DNA of 64,000 nucleotides from Paenibacillus arenosi. Its GTDB lineage: Bacteria; Bacillota; Bacilli; Paenibacillales; Paenibacillaceae. The stretch spans positions 48,817 through 112,816 of the forward strand of contig NZ_JACYTN010000015.1 of the NCBI RefSeq assembly GCF_014841135.1, given 5' to 3'. This document shows, one piece after another, positions 9,091 through 17,372 of this stretch. The translations under genes were made by a program, and so were the position numbers. Below the pieces are notes generated by a model. The model saw nothing but the letters and a program-made list of their open reading frames with translations. It made no database searches and had not been told where the DNA came from. The stretch's first letter is position 1. Each line of letters starts with the position of its first letter.

Positions 9091-11550
9091 TTATTTATTT
9101 AATAAACGATACAAAATAACTGCGGACTCTGCACGATTCGTAGAATCGTTTGGTTTCAACTTGCCTTTGTCGCCCACGAGAATACCTTTCTCAACCGCTA
9201 GTGCTACATCTGCTTTGAGAGAAGGATGAATCGACTTGTAATCTTTGTACTGCTTCAATACTTGGTCTGGGTTCGCAACATCTTGCCAACCATTTTTCTG
9301 CTGCAACAAGCGTACTGCGATAGCTGCGAATTCCGCACGGCTAATCTTCGTATCTGGTCTGAACGTACCGTTCGGGTAACCGCTCAAGATACCTTGATCC
9401 GCTGCTGCACGAATGTACTTCGCATACCATTTCGAACTACTTACATCCGTAAATGTTTTTGAACCTTCCTTCTCCTTCAGGTCAAAACCAAGTACGAACA
9501 TTTTTGCCACTTCACCACGTGTAGTTGGTGATTTAGGTGCAAAGCGATTACTACCTACACCTTCCATAATGCCCAACGCAGAGATAAAGTCGATCTTCGG
9601 ACCAGCCCATGCACGGACTTTGCTAATATCGTTGTAAGATACACTGCGTCCTGTGATTGCAAGCTCTTCATTACCACTCTTAAGTGCATACTCGTAGCTG
9701 CCATTAACAGGCTTCACAGCAGTACCACCCACAGCCGCTACAACCAATGCACGGCTAGGCAGCTTGAACGATGTACTCAATGGAAGTGTCGCTTTTACAG
9801 CACCGCTAGGCAATGTCTTACCGTCTTTCAATACAAACTCGTATTTATATACATCGGAAGCAACAATCGGGCTATTATTGAAGCGATTCTCTTGTCTCGA
9901 TGTCGTTTTCCATTCTACATCTTGTTGTAAGGAAGCTACATTCGAAGTCGTGCGCAAGCTGTTCGTCAATACGGATACGTCTGCTGCTTGCTTGGACTTG
10001 AAGTGCTCTTGCAATGATTTACTTAAAGATACATGGTACTTCTTCACATCATGTGTTCCCGCGTCCAAAGTAAGAGCGAATGACGGAATCGTAATATCGG
10101 ACTTCACATTTTTGAACAATCCAGCCCACTTCTTGAACTGAGTTTCTACTTCATTTACATAGTTCTTCAGATCGCTGTCTGTCAGCTTCAATGTTGCCAC
10201 TCCGTCTTTCACAACGACAAAGCGCTTCACATTAAGCTTCGTTACTTCAGCAAACGACTTGTTCAGCAGCGCATTTAATTCGTCTAGTACACGATTTTTC
10301 TCTTCTGTGGAAACAGCGCTAGTAAGACGCGACTTAAGTGCAGCCAATTGCTTCTCAAGCTCTTTAAAGTAGTTGTTATAATCGATGAGGACGCCATCCG
10401 AGATGCTACCGCCTCCGCCACCTGGGAAGTAGCCGCCGCCAGGGTTATTACCATTGTTAGATCCAGGAGCAATGTAACGAACAGGAATTTGTACGTTGCT
10501 GAACAATACTTCATTTCCACTAAAGCTTCCCGTTTTTCTAATATAAGCAGTAACAACAGCAACACCATCTTTGTTACCAGTAGTTTTCAGCGTACCGCCT
10601 TCTAACTTAACACCAGTACTCTTATTCTCGTCGAGATCCAACTCAAGATAGCGGTTGTAATCAGAATATGTGACAGTAGTTACACCGCTATACACATCTG
10701 TATACACACTTTCCGTCACATTTCCGTATACAGCCCCATATACACTAAGCACAACATTTGTGCCTTCTTTTGTATCATTTCCAATTAGGTTCGCATGTGC
10801 ACGCACTGCTGCTACAGCCAATGATTCAACAGCTTTATTATAAGTGGACACTTTAGCAGCCAATTGCTTATCTGCTTCGTTTACAGTGCTCCAATCCAAC
10901 TTGTACGTATTTGCGATCGCATTGAACTTGTCGGATTCCTTAATTGCGGATTGAACAACTTTCTGCAACTTCGCATTGAAATTCTTACCGATATCTGCTG
11001 GATTTCTGAGCAATTCTGCGATTTCTTTACTTTGGAACTCTTTTAAGAAGTTGCCCTTAACTTTCGCTGCCAGATCCTCGTAATCTGCCTTGCTCAACCC
11101 GGTTGTTATACCTGCGTCTAGGGCTGCTTGCTGCAACACCTTGTCATATGTAGTACTCAAAGCACCCAAAGCCTGTGGATCACCAAGCGCAAACAACTTC
11201 AACTGCTTGTAGATGCCAAATACATTTTCTTTCGTTAGGTCACCCTTGTCCCGATATTTTTCAGGGATGCTATTCCAGATCGGGTCAACAACTCCTTGAT
11301 ACGTTGCATACGTAACAGAAGTTACAGTACTATTATAAGTCGCCTTCACAACAGAAGCCTCTTCAGCGCTCAGTGCAGCATGAATTTGCTTATTTTTATT
11401 TTCCAGCCAAATAATTGGCGACTTGGATTCCTGCGCAGCTTGAACTTTGCTAAGTACCTCAGCAGTCGACAATGCATTAACAGGAATACCTGCGAGTGAA
11501 CCAACTACTAAGCTCGCAGCTAAGGCTGTACTTACGATTTTTTTCTTCAT
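9091..11550 (-). CDS. S-layer homology (SLH) domain surface protein, 819 aa
   Basis: Secreted cell-wall protein. Residues 1-26 are a signal peptide (MKKK, hydrophobic core, cleavage near VNA-LS). A helical region to about 270 is followed by beta-rich sequence, then a glycine-rich linker with GGGYFPGGGGG near residue 380, a second helical region, and three SLH repeats from about 640 to the end. The SLH repeats anchor such proteins to pyruvylated secondary wall polysaccharide. Repeats two (FTDVSSSKWYAKYIRAA) and three are typical. The first is shortened at its front. The ATG at 11550 has GGAGGG 10 bases upstream; a GTG at 11568 lies upstream of that ribosome site. The N-terminal 640 residues match no family I recognise, so it may be an S-layer component or an SLH-anchored protein of unknown function. 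Confidence 0.88.
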   Translation of the reverse strand: MKKKIVSTALAASLVVGSLAGIPVNALSTAEVLSKVQAAQESKSPIIWLENKNKQIHAALSAEEASVVKATYNSTVTSVTYATYQGVVDPIWNSIPEKYRDKGDLTKENVFGIYKQLKLFALGDPQALGALSTTYDKVLQQAALDAGITTGLSKADYEDLAAKVKGNFLKEFQSKEIAELLRNPADIGKNFNAKLQKVVQSAIKESDKFNAIANTYKLDWSTVNEADKQLAAKVSTYNKAVESLAVAAVRAHANLIGNDTKEGTNVVLSVYGAVYGNVTESVYTDVYSGVTTVTYSDYNRYLELDLDENKSTGVKLEGGTLKTTGNKDGVAVVTAYIRKTGSFSGNEVLFSNVQIPVRYIAPGSNNGNNPGGGYFPGGGGGSISDGVLIDYNNYFKELEKQLAALKSRLTSAVSTEEKNRVLDELNALLNKSFAEVTKLNVKRFVVVKDGVATLKLTDSDLKNYVNEVETQFKKWAGLFKNVKSDITIPSFALTLDAGTHDVKKYHVSLSKSLQEHFKSKQAADVSVLTNSLRTTSNVASLQQDVEWKTTSRQENRFNNSPIVASDVYKYEFVLKDGKTLPSGAVKATLPLSTSFKLPSRALVVAAVGGTAVKPVNGSYEYALKSGNEELAITGRSVSYNDISKVRAWAGPKIDFISALGIMEGVGSNRFAPKSPTTRGEVAKMFVLGFDLKEKEGSKTFTDVSSSKWYAKYIRAAADQGILSGYPNGTFRPDTKISRAEFAAIAVRLLQQKNGWQDVANPDQVLKQYKDYKSIHPSLKADVALAVEKGILVGDKGKLKPNDSTNRAESAVILYRLLNK

Positions 11551-11585
11551 GAAACCTTTTCCCTCCACGATTGTTATTTATGGAT

Positions 11586-11606
11586 AACTTATTGCAATAA
11601 TAAGTT
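11586..11606. promoter_or_regulatory. Inverted repeat upstream of the SLH gene
   Basis: AACTTATT and AATAAGTT flank GCAAT in a perfect 8-base inverted repeat, 36 bases before the start codon. It may be an operator or a stabilising 5'-end hairpin on the SLH mRNA. Confidence 0.4.
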
Positions 11607-11812
11607 TCCAACGATCCTATAAGTGAATCAGCCACAATCTAGATGTCAAAGTGCTTAAAATGAAGGCTTTTTCACCATTCCAGAATATACCTCAAAATGT
11701 TTATATTCATCTTTTCATATAAAGTTTCTCTTATTATCCAAATTAGCGGAAACTTTTTATGTTCCTTACTAGATTGACATCCATTTTTTACACGTATTAC
11801 AGGAAAATGAAA
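11607..11812. other. Intergenic region upstream of the SLH gene
   Basis: AT-rich. It probably contains the SLH promoter, but no pair of boxes stands out. No gene was supported. Confidence 0.5.
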
Positions 11813-11865
11813 CAAAAATAAAAAAGAAGAAATCCAACGTCTAACTATAAGACGCAGATTTCTTC
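11813..11865 (-). terminator. Terminator of serC
   Basis: On the minus strand a long stem (GAAGAAATC/GATTTCTTC outside, GCGTCT/AGACGT inside) is followed by TTTTTTATTTTT, 27 bases after the serC stop. Confidence 0.92.
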
Positions 11866-11891
11866 CATTTAGTTGCAAGTCTGAGTAAAAA

Positions 11892-12986
11892 TTATCCGTT
11901 TTTAAGTCTAAAGTCTTCCATAAACTGTACTAAAGCCTCACAACTAGAGCGTGGAACCGCGTTGTAAATAGAGGCCCGAAGCCCCCCTACACTACGATGC
12001 CCTTTCAACCCTACGAAGCCAGCTTGCTCCGCTTGAGCAGCAAATGCCTTCTCCAACTCTTCGGTGGCAAGACGGAAGGTAACGTTCATAATTGAACGAC
12101 TAGCTTGCTCTGCACAACCACGATAGAAGCCATCACTGTTATCAATCGCGTTATAAATAAGCTGCGCTTTATATTCATTGGCCACTTGAACCGCACTCAA
12201 GCCACCTTGCTCTTTAAGCCATTCCAATACAAGCTTCACCATATAAATAGAGAAAGATGGAGGTGTGTTGTACAACGAATTGTTTTTGTAAGCTGTGCTG
12301 TAACGCATCATAGTTGGTATTGTCTTTGGACTATTAGCTATGAGCTCTTCCTTCGCAATGACAACGGTAACGCCAGATGGACCAAGATTTTTCTGTGCAC
12401 CCGCATAAATCATCCCAAACTGAGATACATCGATAGGACGACACAATATATCACTGGACATATCTACGATGAGCGGCACATCACCTGTATTAGGGTAAGC
12501 ATGGAACTGAGTACCTTCAATCGTTTCGTTGGATGTGAGATGCAAATAAGCAGCTTGTTCTGGCAATTGTAGATCAGATAAGGATGGAATACTCATAAAT
12601 TTATCCGCTTCAGATGACGAAACAACTTGTATTTCTCCCACCAACTGTGCTTCTTGGATCGCCTTCGTTGCCCAGCTACCAGTGTTCACATACGCACCGA
12701 CTTTGCCCGTGGCGAGTAAATTAAGCGGAATCATCGCAAATTGGGTACTTGCTCCACCTTGCATGAACAGCACATCATATCCCGCAGGAATATTAAGCAG
12801 TTCCTTCATTAAAGACTTCGCTTCATTGTGCACACCTTCATACACGCCGCCGCGATGTGACATTTCCATAATCGACATGCCTGTGCCTGCAAATTCGACG
12901 AATTCCGTCTGCGCACGCTCCAGCACTTCAAGCGGCAATGCTGCTGGTCCAGCATTGAAGTTATAAGCTCGTTGACGTTGATCCAT
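11892..12986 (-). CDS. serC: Phosphoserine aminotransferase
   Basis: Converts 3-phosphohydroxypyruvate and glutamate to O-phosphoserine in serine synthesis; PLP enzyme, cytoplasmic. The 364-residue protein starts with the SerC pattern YNFNAGPAALP, has the phosphate/PLP loop QGGASTQFAM and the Schiff-base lysine in GAQKNLGPSG, and ends with the GLKGHRSVGGLRAS region that binds substrate. Length and motifs are those of the family. GGAGG lies 5 bases before the ATG. It is a single-gene transcript, with its own promoter at 13033-13061 and a terminator after it. Confidence 0.96.
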   Translation of the reverse strand: MDQRQRAYNFNAGPAALPLEVLERAQTEFVEFAGTGMSIMEMSHRGGVYEGVHNEAKSLMKELLNIPAGYDVLFMQGGASTQFAMIPLNLLATGKVGAYVNTGSWATKAIQEAQLVGEIQVVSSSEADKFMSIPSLSDLQLPEQAAYLHLTSNETIEGTQFHAYPNTGDVPLIVDMSSDILCRPIDVSQFGMIYAGAQKNLGPSGVTVVIAKEELIANSPKTIPTMMRYSTAYKNNSLYNTPPSFSIYMVKLVLEWLKEQGGLSAVQVANEYKAQLIYNAIDNSDGFYRGCAEQASRSIMNVTFRLATEELEKAFAAQAEQAGFVGLKGHRSVGGLRASIYNAVPRSSCEALVQFMEDFRLKNG

Positions 12987-13032
12987 ATGTCCTCCACCTT
13001 TTCCCCATTATAGCTTCCGAAATATTATTGTA

Positions 13033-13061
13033 ATGATATCAGGTAATGACATCTCCTTCAA
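13033..13061 (-). promoter_or_regulatory. Sigma-A promoter of serC
   Basis: TTGAAG, 17 bases, TATCAT on the minus strand, giving a 5' leader of about 40 bases before the serC start. Confidence 0.65.
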
Positions 13062-13171
13062 CCACATATTTTACGAAAAATAGAATGAATCCATATCTAT
13101 ATTGTTCGGTTATAAGCAAATATCGCGAATGATTTCTCTATAACTTCGTTCTGCAGACTACTTATTTCCGA

Positions 13172-13231
13172 AATAAAAGAACCCCTCCTTGAGATTGTCG
13201 CTACGAACGGCATTTTCACTCAAAGAGGGGT
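13172..13231 (-). terminator. Terminator of glnA
   Basis: On the minus strand a 13-base stem (ACCCCTCTTTGAG with CTCAAGGAGGGGT, one G-U) is followed by TCTTTTATTT, 86 bases after the glnA stop. Confidence 0.9.
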
Positions 13232-13316
13232 ATATTGTGTACATTTTGAAAACTTATTCGAATGATTCCAACTTCATAAAACGCCCAGCTCTGTACTAAG
13301 CCAAACTACCTATTTA

Positions 13317-14741
13317 TTAGCAATCGAAGTAGAGGCTGTACTCTTGCGGATGAATACGAATCGCTACTGACTTCGCTTCACCACGTTTGAAGTTGATATA
13401 GTTATTGATGAAGTCTTTGGAGAATACGCCACCATCGAGCAAGAACTCGTGATCAGCTTCAAGTGCCGCAAGCGCTTCTTCCATTGTACCTGGTACGCTG
13501 CGAATCTCATGCTTCTCCGCATCAGACAATTCGTAAATGTTTTTATCAAATGGACCATAGCCAAGTGCACGCGGATCCAACTTACGCTTAATTCCATCCA
13601 AGCCAGCCATCAACATAGCTGCGAATGCCAAGTATGGGTTAGCTGTGGAGTCAGGCGTACGGAACTCGATACGGCAGCCTTTTGGCGTTACCGCTGCAAC
13701 TGGAATACGGATCGCAGCAGAACGGTTACCTTTAGAGAATACCAAGTTAACTGGTGCCTCATAACCAGGAACGAGGCGCTTAAAGGAGTTCGTTGACGGA
13801 TTCGTAATCGCAAGCAATGCTGGTGCATGGTGCAAAATACCGCCGATATAGTGCAACGCCATTTCGCTCAAGTTTGCATAACCGCCTTTTTCATAGAACA
13901 ACGGTGTGTCACCATCAAAGATCGATTGGTGAACGTGCATGCCGCTACCGTTATCACCGAACAATGGCTTAGGCATAAATGTTGCTACTTTGCCGAATTG
14001 ACGAGCCGTATTGTGAACGATGTATTTGTATGTCAACAAGTTATCAGCTGTTTTTCTTAATGTATCGAAGCGGAAGTTGATCTCGCCTTGACCTGCTGTT
14101 GCAACCTCATGGTGATGACGCTCAACACGAAGGCCAGCATCTTGCAACAAGCGGCAAATTTCACTGCGCAAGTCTTGTTGTGTGTCAACAGGAGCTACAG
14201 GCACATAACCGCCTTTTGTAGGAATCTTGAAGCCAAGGTTACCGCCTTCTTCTTTGCGGTTCGTGTTCCATGCAGCTTCTTCGGAATCAACAAAGAACGA
14301 AGAGCTGTTCATGGAAGTCTCGTAGCGTACATCATCGAAAATAAAGAACTCGGACTCAGGAGCGAAGTAAGCTGCAGTGCCAACACCAGCTGTTTGCAAA
14401 AATTGTTCTGCTTTCTCTGCAATACTGCGCGGGTCACGATCATAACGTTCGCCATCTGGTGTATGAATGTTACACATAATGATAAGCGTAGCATGGGAAG
14501 TGAACGGATCAACATAACAGCTATCTGTATCAGGCATCATAACCATATCGGATTCCTCGATACCGCGGAAGCCTGGAATCGAAGAACCATCAAAAGCAAC
14601 ACCATTTACGAACGTTTCAGCATCTACTTCTGTTGCAGGCAAGCTAATATGGTGTGCACGACCACTTAAGTCCACAAAACGGAAATCTACAAACTCAATA
14701 GCTTTTTCCTTCATTAATTCCAATACACGGTTGACTGACAT
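13317..14741 (-). CDS. glnA: Glutamine synthetase, type I beta-like
   Basis: ATP-dependent condensation of glutamate and ammonia to glutamine; cytoplasmic dodecamer in the family. At 474 residues it is longer than the usual 444-residue Bacillus GSI-alpha enzyme. It contains the extra segment around residues 140-178 (DDVRYETSM through GGNLG) that marks the GSI-beta type of Proteobacteria and Actinobacteria. Catalytic motifs are present: DGSSIPG, the metal-site PESEFF, HHHEVATAGQGE, KPLFGDNGSGMH and NRSAAIRIP. Tyr403 in KNIYEL aligns with the tyrosine adenylylated in E. coli. Firmicutes normally lack the adenylyltransferase, so modification is doubtful. No glnR gene is adjacent, yet the promoter carries GlnR/TnrA-type operators. 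It may be a second glutamine synthetase in this genome. Confidence 0.95.
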   Translation of the reverse strand: MSVNRVLELMKEKAIEFVDFRFVDLSGRAHHISLPATEVDAETFVNGVAFDGSSIPGFRGIEESDMVMMPDTDSCYVDPFTSHATLIIMCNIHTPDGERYDRDPRSIAEKAEQFLQTAGVGTAAYFAPESEFFIFDDVRYETSMNSSSFFVDSEEAAWNTNRKEEGGNLGFKIPTKGGYVPVAPVDTQQDLRSEICRLLQDAGLRVERHHHEVATAGQGEINFRFDTLRKTADNLLTYKYIVHNTARQFGKVATFMPKPLFGDNGSGMHVHQSIFDGDTPLFYEKGGYANLSEMALHYIGGILHHAPALLAITNPSTNSFKRLVPGYEAPVNLVFSKGNRSAAIRIPVAAVTPKGCRIEFRTPDSTANPYLAFAAMLMAGLDGIKRKLDPRALGYGPFDKNIYELSDAEKHEIRSVPGTMEEALAALEADHEFLLDGGVFSKDFINNYINFKRGEAKSVAIRIHPQEYSLYFDC

Positions 14742-14817
14742 CTCAATTCCTCCCCAATTCCGAACATTAATATAGTTTATTAGTTAAATTGTTCATTTCG
14801 TTTTTGATATTGAAGTT

Positions 14818-14847
14818 ATTATAGAGCCACGCAATATCGTCCGTCAA
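14818..14847 (-). promoter_or_regulatory. Sigma-A promoter of glnA
   Basis: TTGACG, 18 bases, TATAAT on the minus strand, about 75 bases before the glnA start. Confidence 0.8.
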
Positions 14848-14858
14848 TACTCATGTCA
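14842..14858 (-). promoter_or_regulatory. Second, degenerate GlnR/TnrA-like site over the -35 box
   Basis: Minus strand TGACATGAGTATTGACG fits TGTNA-N7-TNACA at 6 of 8 fixed positions and overlaps the -35 box. Its centre is 34 bases from the upstream perfect site. Confidence 0.5.
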
Positions 14859-14875
14859 GGTATTTTTTTATTTTA

Positions 14876-14892
14876 TGTAAGGTTTCCTAACA
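14876..14892 (-). promoter_or_regulatory. GlnR/TnrA operator upstream of glnA
   Basis: Minus strand TGTTAGGAAACCTTACA is an exact match to the nitrogen-control consensus TGTNA-N7-TNACA, upstream of the -35 box. GlnR represses glutamine synthetase through paired sites of this kind in Bacillus and Paenibacillus. Confidence 0.85.
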
Positions 14893-14975
14893 CCCTTATT
14901 TAGGAAGTATTTAACCACCGTATAATTCTATCTTGAAAACGCCTTATACCTCCCACATTCCGCATTCTTATCAAG

Positions 14976-15008
14976 CAAAAAAACGACCCATTTACAGGTC
15001 GTTTTTTG
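14976..15008 (-). terminator. Terminator of the DAHP synthase gene (symmetrical)
   Basis: AACGACC and GGTCGTT form a stem with T or A runs on both sides, so it can work in either direction. It lies 66 bases after the stop codon. Confidence 0.88.
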
Positions 15009-15073
15009 TCATTCTTTAGTCATCAAATTACGTGCCATACGCTCGAACTAAATGATTATTCAAACCATCCAAC

Positions 15074-16123
15074 CTACACGAAGTAAGCAGCCTCTTGCTT
15101 CTCTGTGTTAAATGTACTTCCGCACAAAGGAGCAAGCTGCTCCAGTTCACGAAGCAAACGAGCAAACTGATCCGGGAACAAAGATTGAACGCCGTCTCCC
15201 GTCATCGAGTTGTCGGGATCTGTATGCATTTCGATAATGAGACCATCTGCCCCAGCTGCTACAGACGCCTTCGTCATAGGCTCTACCAACTCACGGCGAC
15301 CTGTTCCATGGCTCGGATCAGAGATAACAGGTAAGTGAGTCAGCTGTTTCATAACCGGAATAGCAGCCAAATCCAATGTATTGCGCGTGTAAGATTCAAA
15401 TGTGCGAATACCACGCTCGCATAACATAACGTTCGGATTGCCGCCTGCCAAGATGTATTCCGCAGCATTCAACCACTCATCATACGTTGCACTGAGACCT
15501 CTCTTCAACAGCACAGCGCGATTGCATTCGCCAAGCTTGCGCAGCAAATCGAAGTTCTGCATGTTGCGCGTTCCGACTTGCAAAATATCCGCATATTGCG
15601 CGCAAACATCTACATATTCGGGTGACATAACTTCGGTAATGGTGAGCAAGCCATGTTTCTTGCCCGTTTCCGCCATCATCTCCAACCCTTCCACACCAAT
15701 GCCTTGGAAGCTGTATGGACCTGTACGCGGTTTAAATGCTCCGCCACGAAGCACTTGGCCACCCGCAGCCTTTACAAGACGAGCAATCTCATCTATTTGT
15801 TCTGGAGACTCAACCGCGCATGGGCCGCCCATTACGACAAGCTCTCCGCCTCCGATACGTACATCGCCAATTTCAATAACCGTGTCTGCTGGATGGAAGT
15901 CTCTACTTGCCATCTTGTATGACTTTGTAATCTTCACGACTTGCTCTACACCTTTCATCTGACGCAACTGTTCTGCTGTCTTCGGATCTACTCCACCTAC
16001 GAGCCCGATTACCGTTTGCTCTGTGCCTCGCGACAAATGAGCTTGCAGTCCTTTGCTTTCAATAAATGTAATAATCTCTTCTATTCGTTCATCTGAAATA
16101 CGATTGGATACAACAACGATCAT
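15074..16123 (-). CDS. aroF: 3-deoxy-7-phosphoheptulonate (DAHP) synthase, type I-beta
   Basis: First step of the shikimate pathway: phosphoenolpyruvate plus erythrose 4-phosphate to DAHP. Residues 1-70 form a ferredoxin-like regulatory head (MIVVVSNRISDERIEE) as in Thermotoga-type enzymes. The TIM-barrel catalytic part follows, with GGPCAVES, RGGAFKPRTGPYSFQG, ITEVMSPEYV, LLKRGLSATYDEW and ISDPSHGTGRRELVEPM. The ATG at 16123 has AAGGTGAG upstream. The frame stays open to 16246, but the sigma-A promoter at 16203-16231 lies inside that extension, so the longer start is unlikely. Single-gene transcript. Symbol by family resemblance (aroF/aroA vary by species). Confidence 0.95.
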   Translation of the reverse strand: MIVVVSNRISDERIEEIITFIESKGLQAHLSRGTEQTVIGLVGGVDPKTAEQLRQMKGVEQVVKITKSYKMASRDFHPADTVIEIGDVRIGGGELVVMGGPCAVESPEQIDEIARLVKAAGGQVLRGGAFKPRTGPYSFQGIGVEGLEMMAETGKKHGLLTITEVMSPEYVDVCAQYADILQVGTRNMQNFDLLRKLGECNRAVLLKRGLSATYDEWLNAAEYILAGGNPNVMLCERGIRTFESYTRNTLDLAAIPVMKQLTHLPVISDPSHGTGRRELVEPMTKASVAAGADGLIIEMHTDPDNSMTGDGVQSLFPDQFARLLRELEQLAPLCGSTFNTEKQEAAYFV

Positions 16124-16202
16124 GGGGCTCACCTTCGATTCTACGTTATTTTCTTCCATACTTAAACGCTTGTTCGCGTTTACGCTTTTATCCATTAAAG
16201 AT

Positions 16203-16231
16203 ATTCTATGTTGATATTCCATTTTCGTCAA
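16203..16231 (-). promoter_or_regulatory. Sigma-A promoter of the DAHP synthase gene
   Basis: TTGACG, 17 bases, TAGAAT on the minus strand, about 80 bases before the chosen ATG. Confidence 0.75.
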
Positions 16232-16279
16232 GGGTAAAACCACCATTTCACATTGTTGTCATATTATTATCCAAATATA

Positions 16280-16316
16280 AAATAACCGCCTTAGAATAAA
16301 TTCTAAGGCGATTATC
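16280..16316 (-). terminator. Terminator of ispH
   Basis: A near-perfect palindrome (AATCGCCTTAGAAT with ATTCTAAGGCGGTT) is followed on the minus strand by ATTTT, directly after the ispH stop. Confidence 0.85.
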
Positions 16317-16334
16317 GTATGGTTGTTCCATTGT

Positions 16335-17303
16335 TTAGTTCGTTGTTTCAACTTTATTAATAGTCTTCGCACGCGCTGGCGGAAGGAGCTTCTGCATATT
16401 TACCGTACGCTCAAGTGGCCATGTAGATTCATCATCTTTGTCGTACTGCTCCAAATAGGCCACAACTTCCTTCGTTATCGGAGTTGGGGTGGAAGCTCCA
16501 GACGTTATACCGACTATTTCTACACCTTCCAGCCATTCCTGCTTAAACTCAGACAAATCCGAAATCCGATATGCACGTGTACCAGCGATTTCTTCAGATA
16601 CTTGTGCAAGACGGTTAGAGTTGTTACTGCGCGGATCACCTACAACGATAACAAGATCACACTGCGATGCCTGCTCAGCTACAGCCTGCTGACGCACCTG
16701 TGTCGCCATACAGATTTCGTTATGAATTTCCGCATGTGGATAGCGCTGTATAAGCTTATTCATAATATGCTTAATATCCCATTGGCTCATCGTCGTCTGA
16801 TTCGTAATGATGATGCGCTCCGCATTAACCATCAGTTGGTCAATTTCCTCTTCATTCTCGATAAGATGAACGTGTTCAGGAGCGACACCGATAGCACCTT
16901 CCGGCTCAGGATGCCCTTTTTTACCGATATAAATGACTTCATAGCCCTGTTCCGTCATTTCCTTAATCAGCGTATGGGTACGTGTTACATCCGGACAAGT
17001 AGCATCTACTGTCGTCAATCCTTTTTCACGCGCTCTACGGCGCACTTCAGGAGATACACCATGCGCCGTGAAAATAATCGTCCCAGACTCAACTTGATCT
17101 AGAATTTCCAAGCGATTCGCGCCATCCAACGTAATAATGCCCGCATCTTCGAACGCATCAGTAACATGACTATTATGAACAATCATGCCCAGTATATATA
17201 TAGGACGGGGCAAATCCAAATTACGTGCTGTCTGCTGCGCGATAACCATCGCATCTACAACACCATAACAATATCCCCGCGGTGTAATCTTATGAACTTT
17301 CAT
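16335..17303 (-). CDS. ispH: 4-hydroxy-3-methylbut-2-enyl diphosphate reductase
   Basis: Last step of the MEP isoprenoid pathway, reducing HMBPP to isopentenyl and dimethylallyl diphosphate with a 4Fe-4S cluster. The three cluster cysteines are at about residues 12 (RGYCYG), 103 (DATCPDV) and 198 (NEICMAT). Conserved [14 protein letters not shown] and SGASTP segments are also present. The ATG at 17303 is preferred; a GTG 9 bases upstream falls within the GCTGGTGA ribosome site. About 322 residues, normal for the family. Flanked by its own terminator; the histidine kinase gene upstream ends 70 bases away. Confidence 0.95.
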   Translation of the reverse strand: MKVHKITPRGYCYGVVDAMVIAQQTARNLDLPRPIYILGMIVHNSHVTDAFEDAGIITLDGANRLEILDQVESGTIIFTAHGVSPEVRRRAREKGLTTVDATCPDVTRTHTLIKEMTEQGYEVIYIGKKGHPEPEGAIGVAPEHVHLIENEEEIDQLMVNAERIIITNQTTMSQWDIKHIMNKLIQRYPHAEIHNEICMATQVRQQAVAEQASQCDLVIVVGDPRSNNSNRLAQVSEEIAGTRAYRISDLSEFKQEWLEGVEIVGITSGASTPTPITKEVVAYLEQYDKDDESTWPLERTVNMQKLLPPARAKTINKVETTN

Positions 17304-17372
17304 TCTGTTCACCAGCTTTCTATGTGAATCCCCTCAAAGGAGCCTTTCACTCTATTATACCGGAAATATTCC

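Noticed and set aside
14088..14669. 193-codon plus-strand open frame opposite glnA
   Set aside because: Antisense to conserved glnA with no initiation signal.
16323..17102. 259-codon plus-strand open frame opposite ispH
   Set aside because: It is a shadow of ispH with no ribosome site and no recognisable domain.
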